64,000 nucleotides of DNA, from assembly GCA_963693365.1 (NCBI GenBank), contig CAVNZM010000017.1, positions 2,790,001-2,854,000 on the forward strand, read 5' to 3'. Positions 24,538 through 64,000 of the stretch are shown piece by piece. The notes under the pieces were generated by a model. The model worked only from the letters and a program-made list of their open reading frames with translations. It did no database searches and was not told where the DNA came from. Source of the DNA: Amoebidium appalachense (Eukaryota; Ichthyosporea). Both the position numbers and the translations under genes were made by a program. Positions within the stretch are counted from its first letter, which is position 1. Each line of letters starts with the position of its first letter.

Positions 24538-25032
24538 CTAAAATAGAGCCTTTTTGATGCGGTTTATCATGAAGAAAACCATCCGGATCCCGTGGCTTCT
24601 TTCACCGAGCAACGCGTCGTACGGAGGAAAGTTCGAAAACCCGGCGTCATCCACTCGGACTCGTGAATGTGTTGACATGGTCGAGCTGGTAGAACTCATC
24701 CTACTGTAGCTCCTGTTGATATGTATTGCTTCCTTCACATTTATATCTGCTTCTTCCCCAACCCAAGATTTTGTAGAGCCTCTGTCGCGCGGCGAGTCAA
24801 ACCCAAAACGTAGACCGAGGAGGGAAACTGAACGTCGAACCATATGAAAGTGTTTGGGAATGTTGAGTTGAGGTGACGAAGGTGTGTATAGGGTAATGGG
24901 TGAGCATGAGGAGGAGGGTGAGTCTGTGTGTGAATCCGTTTGGGAGATTATCGGAAGGCGGGGCGCGGCCGGCGAAGAGGCAACTTGGACAAGCAGCTCT
25001 CCTTGCTGTGTGAACATTTTTATGATGTTCAT
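24538..25032 (-). CDS. Isolated serine-rich ORF, uncertain
   Basis: A 164-codon open frame starting MNIIKMFTQQGELLVQ, with Ser/Thr-rich stretches (SRMSSTSSTMSTHSRVRVD) and a basic end (MINRIKKALF). It lies in non-repetitive sequence, unlike most ORFs in this window. Directly upstream and in the same frame is a TGA (25033-25035). Before that a short open stretch (IEYTATIRNMHSEMVNAIP) follows an acceptor-like TTCCCTTCAG at about 25097. Either the upstream piece is a last exon ending at the TGA and this ORF is chance, or this is a small separate gene, or one gene is interrupted. No family recognised. Confidence 0.3.
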   Translation of the reverse strand: MNIIKMFTQQGELLVQVASSPAAPRLPIISQTDSHTDSPSSSCSPITLYTPSSPQLNIPKHFHMVRRSVSLLGLRFGFDSPRDRGSTKSWVGEEADINVKEAIHINRSYSRMSSTSSTMSTHSRVRVDDAGFSNFPPYDALLGERSHGIRMVFFMINRIKKALF

Positions 25033-26098
25033 TCACGGAATAGCATTCACCATTTCTGAATGCATGTTTCTGATGGTGGCAGTGTACTCGATCTGAAGGG
25101 AATTAATAAACGGGACAGGCTGACTCAGACAGGTTGGGAGAAATGAAAATCAGGATGGCCTAGTTGAATCAGCTCAAATAGCAATATGCCTCCGGAGGAT
25201 ATTATTATGCATGTGTCACCGGGTAGTGGTTCGGTGGTGAAGGCAGGTATGGCCGCACATGTTCAGTAATACATTTTAAACTTTCACTAAGATGGTTAAG
25301 TACTACTCAAAACACATGTGCACGTACTGCATCCGTAACAGCAGTAACCATCCTTCCTAGCGCTAGCCGAGACTCGCTGTCAATATATTACAAAATACTT
25401 AAATTTTTCGTGTAAGCGGTTTAACATAATATAATGCTTCAAACTCTAATTCTTCTTGGAAAAATATGCAGCAGCTGCAGTAGCTGCAGGCTGCACGGTC
25501 ACTATTTCCAACCGAAGTGAGTGATTTGAACAAGGCTAGTATAATCGTGTGAAGGCAGCAAGTGTGAGAGTAAGAAAGTTTGTACCGACTTGAGCTATTT
25601 TAGAGGTTCTAATACAATAACTTTACTCTCGAGGGAAGTTTCACACCTCACGTCTTACAGATCATAGGAATATACTTTTATATGGTCACAGTGCACATAG
25701 CTGCTGTACATGTACAGTAAATTTATTACATGTACCGGTATATTCTATCTCGCACATATGCTTTTAGCTACCGTGGTATAGTAGATATTCGCCATATCGT
25801 CAACTAGGCAACACACTAACCGACGTGGCTCTACGTATACTAGACGAAGTCTTCTTGTGGGGCTTGCTATCATAATGGTTGCTTTTTATGAGGTGCCTGA
25901 TTTGAATTGAGAGACGAACCGGGTGCAGCTGGTAGAGCTGGCCCCAGCAAAAAGCCTCTGCGACTCTTGCTCTTCGCTTTCCGGAGCAAGATCTGCTGAA
26001 GTCTCAGCTGTTGCAATTGCATCATGGCTGTGCCCTTCCGGCAACATCATATACCTAAAACGGCTTTGGGTTTATTCTTGAAAAATGAATGTGTGTGT

Positions 26099-26134
<36 letters not shown>

Positions 26135-26522
26135 GACGTACATTAGCTCAGATCACAGAAAAAACGATGTTTTAGCCAGAGTTAGCGCTCATTGAGGATC
26201 CGAATCACTGAACAGAGAGTTACATTAACATATCCAATACATATATGTACAAGTCGTGTGTAAGGCAGCTGTAAGGCTTTTCCTCAACAATTGGTGCCCC
26301 GATGGTTGGCTGTCTGTAGTGCCAGAGCCAATTCGAATTCGAATGATTAATAAAGTTTTACCGTACACCGTACACTTTGCACACGGTGGGGCCAGTGCCA
26401 GTCACACGCACAGGTGTGCACATGTTCACGGTCCTGGGCGGCATGCGCGCATGCAGCATAGATCTCTGAATGCATTTGGAGCTGCAACTATTGCAACTGT
26501 ATACACGTGTGTGTATGCATCA

Positions 26523-26729
26523 CGGCGTGGCTGGGGTGAATACCCTGGGCTAAGTGTGTGCAAATAGTTAAGATTGTTAAGAGTGTGTTAGCTTAGCTAA
26601 TAATACCGTAGCACGCTAGCTAGAGTACTGTCAGTGTTGGGTGGAAGACGGTAGTTCCCCATGAGGGCCCCAAAGGGTCCCTCCGGGAGCAAAACGCGAT
26701 AAAATTAAAAAAAAAATAAAAAATAAAAT
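26523..26729 (+). mobile_element. SINE-like element, copy 2, with target-site duplication
   Basis: A 207-bp element from cggcgtggctgggg to an A-rich tail of taaaa words. It is flanked on both sides by the same 15 bases, tgtgtgtatgcatca (26508-26522 and 26730-26744), a classic target-site duplication of LINE-mediated retroposition. It matches copy 1 at 23275 over its full length. The segment tgggctaagtgtg is a possible A-box of an internal Pol III promoter; a convincing B-box is not seen. No coding capacity. Confidence 0.85.
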
Positions 26730-27723
26730 GTGTGTATGCATCAGAGAGCAAACTATAGGGAAAGCTTTTCAGTGTCATAAACACAAAAATAGGGGTGTAA
26801 GACACGTTCTCGTCGTCTTCTTGTGCCGAGCTCCTTGTGGGCCAAAATAAACTTCAGCAGCTCAAAACCACTGCGGGGCCGGCGGATCTATGTCGATCTT
26901 GCGCTGTTAGATCAACCAATGGAACTGCTTTAGCAAAATGGGTAAAGCCTCTTACAGCTACAAAGAAGATTTCAAATTGTAACAGCCATGCCTACGATTC
27001 AAGCTTCCCCTTCCCCCGTAATGAATTTAAAACCCCCTCTCATACTCAAACGCTTACATGTAGTCTGATCTAGAAAAAAAACGAGAAAGAGCAATCATTT
27101 TTGATCGTGGCCGAATTGGGTTGAGCCATTTCAAAGCCACTGCACTGCAAAGGAAACCGTAATTGTTATAACTGTCCTTCAAATCGCCCTTCTCCAAGAT
27201 CTCAAACTTATGAATCGCTGATTGGTTAATCTGGGAAGAACGTCGGACGAAGGTTGTTTTGTGTGTTTTTCTACTGCCAAACTGCTAATTGACATGCTGT
27301 ATGTTTGCTCTTCTAGAGCACTTGAAAAGCCTTGGAACGTATTAAAAATTGGGTCGGATAGGCTAGCAATTCACGTTTCAAATGCCAAGGCGCGCTCTTG
27401 GTTTCATGCATAAATAGTGTTTAAACCCCTTTCATACAGCTGCCGGCCGGCGCCAGCCTCTCGAGCTCGTGCCATCGAGTCAATAATTGTGCTACATATG
27501 ATGATACAAACATACACCATGCAGACCTCACTGCATGGCACCGTGAAAAATCCTGTACTATGCTAGTTGATATTGTCCTCTCTAGCATGTGAGCATTATG
27601 TTTTGTTATAAAAGCGTTGAACGCTTCTGTTTCACAACGGCATCCGTATATAGATGTGAACGTTGGTACCACTGCAAGGATACGTGCACGTGCCCACAAG
27701 GGCCTGGCCACGACGTGTTCTTA

Positions 27724-27862
<139 letters not shown>

Positions 27863-28094
27863 CCCCCTCTTCCCCTCTTCCCACAAGATTCCCCCCTAAC
27901 CCCCCCCCCCCCCCCTAACCCCCCCTCCCCCTCCTCCTCCACCGGCGGAAATGAAAATAAAAAATGAACAGTCAGTTCCACCGACGATGCTTATCACCTG
28001 GGTCATTATACTGCCCTAATCATTTCATTACACTAATACTGACCTCAGTGACACCACTGCGTTCTCTGAGGTCTTTATCTATTAAAAAAAAAAT

Positions 28095-28098
28095 GTCT

Positions 28099-28130
<32 letters not shown>

Positions 28131-28175
28131 CCCCCCACCCCCCCCCACCCCCACCCCCACCCCCACCCACTCACA
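28095..28175. repeat. C-run and (CCCCCA)n
   Basis: Poly-C of about 29 followed by cccccac repeats. Confidence 0.9.
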
Positions 28176-28374
28176 CAACCACATACACTGTCTAGCTACA
28201 TCTGAAAAAACCACTCGCGCACTTAACCAACCACCCGTCCACCCACGCATACACACCCACCCAGCCACACAAGCACACACACGTACAAGCGTTAACAGGC
28301 CCGGTTGACAAATCTAATGTTAGCTGGGCTGACACGTAGGGGCTCCGTAACACCGGCTGCAGCACTCACGCGGT

Positions 28375-28458
<84 letters not shown>

Positions 28459-28525
28459 CCTTGTACATTCAATCATCTGCACACAAACGCACACAGTCAC
28501 GTACACAAAACGTGCCTCCCTCCCC

Positions 28526-28556
<31 letters not shown>

Positions 28557-28611
28557 ACACAAACACACAAAACAATGTCACACAAGATACAAAACACATG
28601 ATTGTGCCCCC

Positions 28612-28642
<31 letters not shown>

Positions 28643-28660
28643 AAAAAAAAAAAAAAAATA
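28375..28660. repeat. (CA)n, poly-C and poly-A series
   Basis: (CA)n at 28375-28457, C-run 28523-28541 with CA, C-run 28608-28632 and A-run 28633-28657. The order C-run then A-run recurs at 18306, 30093, 39460, 41400 and 53299. Confidence 0.95.
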
Positions 28661-28820
28661 TCCCAGCCAACCCACAATCACACACCCTCTCTCTTGTATC
28701 CATTTTTTAAGAATCCGTTCCGAAATTCGGATCCCTCGCCCCGCCCCCTCCCACCTCTCGCCCTCGTTTTCTCTTCCTTTTCTAATCGATTCATCCATCA
28801 ACTTACCCCCTCCCCCTCTC

Positions 28821-28862
<42 letters not shown>

Positions 28863-29382
28863 ACCCCCCACCCCCCCAAAAAAACAACAACAACAACAAC
28901 AACAACACGCACACACATTAGCACACACGCGCACACACACACGGCCTCCAACTTTACTGTGTGGGTGTATGTTTTTGTGTTGGGGGGAAGGGGGAGGGGG
29001 TGGGGGAGGGCTGAAAGGGGGGGGGGGGGGGGGGGAGGGGGGGGGGAGGAAGGGACCACCGGATTTTTTTTCGCTGGCTCATTAAGGTGCGTGACAGTGT
29101 CAACGGGGTTTTCACCAGGTTTTTGGTTTTTGCATATTATTGTGAATTTAAAAATTGTGATTGATGCGTATGTCAACTGTTTTTGTTGGGTATTCAAGTG
29201 TGTAAACCCTAGTGTTTTGAACAGCTAAAACAGGCCGACTCATTTTCCACCTAAACCCTGGTTACAACTTTGATACCTAAAGATTCCCCGTGGACAACAA
29301 AATGCTAAGTATCCAAGGGAGGGACTGGGGTTTTAAAGTTAATTTCCATTTTCTTTCAGGCCAAACAGTAAGACATTAAAAT

Positions 29383-36194
<6,812 letters not shown>

Positions 36195-38800
36195 TACTTG
36201 TTACCGACTATTTCATAAAATGAGCTTAGGGCCTGTAAATGGATGTGCCAAGGCTAGGTCTTGCAATAAGAATGGCCTGAATATGGACTCTTTCTCTAAC
36301 GTCTGGCTTGAAGTTCACGCTGTCAGCGGAAGCTTTGTTTTGTGTACGCTTATATTTCGGATCCCTCACCGCGGTCTGTTGCTCTATCGCTTATCTGTGT
36401 ACACATAGCCGTGGGGTCACGTTCGATGTCCATACACTAACTGGCATCCAACAAACATGACAGTTAGAGAGAATGGGGAGCCCGGCGGAAACTAACATGC
36501 TCCTCTAGCTTGCATTTATGGTCATTAAAATCCACTTGAATTCGTCGATGTCCCTTCGAAAGAGAGTGAAATCTACCGTTCGCCTGTTCAAATTTAAAGC
36601 CAACAGCTAATATCCTGTGCCAGCTGCTTTGCCGTGGTTCGTTGGCTATTATGCTTGATTATGGCCACCGGGGTATGTGCATAGAGTATTCAATACGGTA
36701 GAGTTCGAGAAATCTTCAGCTGCCGGCTCGAAGATGTTATGCTAGAACTTTCACATACATTCCGTACAGAAACAACAGCACGTATGCACATAATTATTAC
36801 AACCGATCGATGCAGAATACCGTATGTGTCAGAACTGGGCCAGTGCTGGGGTTTCGATCGTGAGCAAGTGATAACGATGGCCCGTGACTATATTGGTTAG
36901 GTGAAACCGATAAAATCTTTTACCTACGCATACCTAGCTAGCTAGTTATGGAGCAAACCCACTGTGGCAAACGACCTATAGGCTAAGCATTGTTCAAACA
37001 GGTACAGTAGGCCAAATGTAGCGCCACCTCGAACCTCTGTGTGTTCGAGAGCAACATAACTCATTGCCACCATACACATCTTCGCCGGCACGCACCGGCA
37101 ATTATTATGCCTGCACCGTGCACGACTCATTCCATATATATGCAACTTCTGTATCATAGTTCCCGACGGCGCAGTACTGTTGCCCGCAACCGAGGGCCGT
37201 GAATGTACGAGTAGGTCCCGTCATCAAATTTGGCCGCGAACAGTGCCACATATGTGCATGTGCACGCACGTACATATATGTGAGATATATATCGATACGT
37301 ATTCCAGTAGTAACTCTACTACCGGTACGCGTAACTCTTACCAGCTCAAGCCCACTCACAGTCTGTCCTTGTACATGTACATGTATACACATAGCTATGT
37401 AAATATGTCACGTACATGGCACTGAATTCGAACGTTACTAACGAAATTACGGTTCATGCACAGAGCACGCAAAAAAGGTTCGAATTCAGGACGGTCCTAC
37501 GTCCGGTGTGTTGACGATTCTTATTATGTGCCGCAGCTGCAATACAAAGTAGTCAGTATGGCCCCACATGTATATTTCACGCTGGCGCTGCATGGTTGGT
37601 TGTTTGGCTTCCTTTTCCCCTCTTCCCTTTGACCGGTTTTTACTACGTACGTACACGTCTGCAGTAAGCAATGCCGGGGCTGCAGCTGTATATATACAAC
37701 GTTAACGTTGAAACGTTGAACGAAGGCCGATATCTAGAGCCCGGTGCACAATCGGCTGTTTATGCTCATGTACAGGAGCGTGCAAGCCTACGTACAAGTG
37801 CATAGTTAACTGTGACGGGGCACGTGCACGGCATGCATGTGCGTTTAATATCTGCATACTGTGCGACAATATTAATGAAACTAAGCATGATAGTCGCATA
37901 TAAACAATCTCGCCCCAGGGCCCATTTTTCGTACTTATAAACTATTAGACCCTATATGTTTACAGTTCAAGAGTTGAGACAAAAGACCACTTTTGATGAT
38001 AGCTGTATATTACATTACCACGGAATTTTCCTCATGATCGATCATCTGGCAGCTGCAGCCAGTGGTCCAGCAGGGTCGGGACTCAGAGAACAAGACAAAT
38101 AAACATCAACATACCACTGTGGTGCGATCAGGACCAATCAAACATATCTAAAGAGCAAGAATTTCCAAGAAACCAACCAAAAAAATCCGATTCTCCGAAA
38201 GAATGGTGCGGGAACGACCAATCATGTGCAACGCACCCACCGAATGTTTTGGTGAAACACCCCGAGTCAGGCTGACTCCAATACACACAGGAGCCCACTC
38301 TCTCTACTACTTTGCGCTGTACCTACGTACCGGTTCTGTGGTGGGTTGGGAGAACTTTCAAAGCGAACTCTGAAACGCCGTTGACGGCCTCGAGAAATTT
38401 ACCTATGCATAGGTTTGAATAATGTGTATTATGTTGCCGACATGCTTCGAACTTGAACATAGCTTATGACCGGATCCGGATTCGGGCGTGTGTGCGTACG
38501 TAACGATGATGAATGGCCGCTGTGGGTTTGTTCTTCTCGGCGCGCGGCTGCCGCCGTGTTTTTATGCACGTAAGAAACCTTGGAAACAACAACCACTAAC
38601 ATATATGCAAGCGGGCTTCTGCCATGCTGGTTAGTGAATGTCAACTGGCAAGTTCGAATGAGCAACTAATCATGTAGTGTCTTGAAGTGCCGAGTTCAAG
38701 AGTGCGAATAGTTACGTGCAGCTGAGCTCGAGAGCCGGACCGGGCAACATGTGCATGAGAATTCGAATGTTCATGTGCACGGTGAAAGTTACCACTAATT
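36195..38800. promoter_or_regulatory. Repeat-poor 5' flank of the receptor gene
   Basis: About 2.6 kb with almost no microsatellite or homopolymer, in sharp contrast to the rest of the window. Short palindromic words are common (acatgtacatgtat, ctagctagctag, gcatgcatgtgc, catatatatg). I see no ORF with support. Upstream location, low repeat load and many short palindromes suggest regulatory sequence, but no specific element is identified. Confidence 0.35.
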
Positions 38801-39146
38801 ATAGTGCCGTATATGTATGAGGGGGAGCGTGGAAGAAAACGTACAGGCGTACTACGGTAACCCCACCCCAACGTCCCCTTCTGTGTGTGTGTGTGGGGAG
38901 GGGGGGGGAAGTGAGGGGGAAGTAAGGAGGGATCGAGAGGTGCTGGGCCAAACGGGCAGGTATGCACCCACGTGCACATGTGATTTCAATCGCGAACGTA
39001 GGCCTAGGGGCCCGGCCGGAGCATTGGTAAAACTATCAATCCAAACCTTACACCATTTATGTACTCGAAGTACAGAGACCAGTCTCGAGTATTGTTGTTG
39101 TTATTCTTGTTGTACGTACATGTTGTTGTTGTTTGGAGGGGTGGGA

Positions 39147-39247
<101 letters not shown>

Positions 39248-39457
39248 TCATGGACAGTCAGCTACAGAAGCGCTAATTCTGCAATTGAGTTTGTTTGGTA
39301 GCCTCTCATAACTATTCCTATACGTGCATTTTAAAAAACGTGTTTTCCACTAGCTCCCGGGTAATACTATACTCTCTCCTCTCTCTCTCTCTCACTCTCT
39401 CACTCTCTCTCTCGACTGTCTCTTGAAAGTTTCTCCGTCTCTCTCACTCAAGGAGGC

Positions 39458-39515
<58 letters not shown>

Positions 39516-39599
39516 AAAAGGGAAAAAGATCTTTTTGTCCTCTCTTTTTTTTGCTGGCGGTGGGTGGGTGGGTAGGTGTGGGTGTTGGGAAAAAGTTTT

Positions 39600-39662
<63 letters not shown>

Positions 39663-40252
39663 CTAGCTGGGGAGCGCGCGATATCAGTTGGTGTGCGTGC
39701 GTGCGTGCGTGCGTGCGTGTGCGTGCGTGTGCGTGTGTGTGTGTGTGCGTTTGTGTGTGTGTGTGTGTGTGCTTGCGTGCGCGCACGCTATACGGCAGCA
39801 ACTTTACATTCCAGCGTTTGTGTGTTTGTGTGTGTGCTTGCGTGCGCGGACGCTATACGGCAGCAACTTTACGTGACTTTGCATAAATCAAAAAGTGCAT
39901 TTGCACTAAATGCATGACTATGCATGGCATACATGCACAGGACACCCACCCACCAGGGGAGGTACGTACACATGAAATATCCCAAAATAGCTTTGAATTC
40001 TGGAAACAATCGCGAAATCCCACCTTATCCCGAACGCAAACATTAACTCCTAACTAAAAATGAAGTGAAACCATGCAATAAAATAAGTTAAGAACAGAAT
40101 GCACATGCCAGACTTGGTGCGCATGCCATGTGGTGCGTAGAGCACACATGTTATATCTTCAGATATTTACGATTGTTGCTCATGAAAAAAAACAACAACA
40201 AAAAGCTACAATTACACAAAGAGGGAAAAAAAAAATTCGAGGGAAAAGAAAG

Positions 40253-40253
<1 letters not shown>

Positions 40254-40303
<50 letters not shown>
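40254..40303. repeat. Poly-C run of about 50
   Basis: Uninterrupted C downstream of the myosin stop codon. Confidence 0.95.
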
Positions 40304-40306
<3 letters not shown>

Positions 40307-40719
40307 CTCCCTCTCTAAAATCCTCGGAAGGAACAAGCAAAGAAAGGGAAAAAGAAAGAAACAAAGAGAGCGAAGAGAAGAGGAAACAAACCATAGTCTG
40401 CTGAATTACAGCCAAAAGATCAATTCGAACACTGCTATCTAAACCCTTAGCTATACATCTCTAACTGCAGCCCATATACATATCAGAAGTCTTATTATGC
40501 TGCAAGACAAAATTCCCTTTTTTCCAAAATACAGGGAGGATTATGATTATATCCATGGCAATATTAAACAACCACTTTCATTTCTCCCCGCATACAAATA
40601 TTACAGTACATAATCCTAAACCCATTTTCATATCCCCATATTTCCCATATCTTTATAGATGTACATCATGAAACACAAAAATAAACCAAAACAATTCCAA
40701 ACCCCGCCTCACGCCCAGC

Positions 40720-63864
<23,145 letters not shown>

Positions 63865-63929
63865 GCATCTTAAGTCGGCGCACACGCTCCCCCCCACCCC
63901 CCTCCCCCTCCCTCCCCCACCACCACCAG

Positions 63930-63931
<2 letters not shown>

Positions 63932-63978
<47 letters not shown>
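63932..63978. repeat. (CA)n just upstream of the myosin start
   Basis: On the coding strand a (GT)n run lies 70-115 bases before the proposed ATG, in the 5' UTR or promoter. The window ends before the transcription start can be judged. Confidence 0.9.
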
Positions 63979-63985
<7 letters not shown>

Positions 63986-64000
63986 GCACACGCACACGCA

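Noticed and set aside
37105-37425. Short ORFs in the spacer
   Set aside because: Overlapping on both strands, no splice or motif support, composition like the surrounding spacer.

Overview
This is a eukaryotic nuclear window with intron-rich genes, very little coding sequence, and introns and spacers dominated by (GT)n/(CA)n tracts, G/C homopolymers of 20-80 bases, minisatellites and short transposable elements. A complete class V myosin with six IQ motifs and a DIL/globular-tail domain, together with a class C 7TM receptor and a PPM1K-like phosphatase, points to an opisthokont-grade protist. A unicellular holozoan with expanded introns (for example an ichthyosporean such as Sphaeroforma) is my best guess. 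This is inference from gene content and architecture, not a database match.

Layout. (1) 52-294 (-): first coding exon of a membrane-protein gene running off the left edge. (2) 295-7271: gene-poor, microsatellite-rich. (3) 7272-10068 (-): PP2C-family phosphatase, three exons, closest in my reading to mitochondrial PPM1K. (4) About 11285-23172 (+): phase-consistent chain of short exons encoding a low-complexity, proline-rich protein with a tandem 10-residue repeat; function not recognised. (5) 24538-25032 (-): an isolated serine-rich ORF. (6) 29383-36194 (-): five-exon receptor joining a bacterial-type solute-binding ectodomain to a class C 7TM core and a Ser/Thr-rich tail. (7) 36195-40719: spacer, at first strikingly repeat-poor. 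(8) 40720-63864 (-): the whole coding region of a class V myosin in 25 exons (about 1766 residues), rebuilt exon by exon with matching splice phases.

The genes are unrelated in function (organelle phosphatase, surface receptor, actin-based cargo motor) and there is no operon-like logic. The interesting biology is in the non-coding part. Many introns start with (GT)n-Gn just inside the donor and end with Cn-(CA)n just before the acceptor, so their ends are reverse complements. Degenerate copies of exon ends, splice sites included, lie in neighbouring introns of the myosin. A short repeat family recurs in introns in the same orientation as the host gene. One receptor intron is flanked by an 11-bp direct repeat and ends in a SINE tail, which suggests intron gain by retroposition. 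There is also a near-perfect foldback element, a piggyBac-like MITE with TTAA ends, and a SINE with a clear 15-bp target-site duplication.

Four places in the two conserved large genes need one base added or removed to keep frame. They look like assembly indels but cannot be proven so from this sequence. Exon boundaries were read by eye from GT/AG sites, phase and family conservation. No search or RNA evidence was available.
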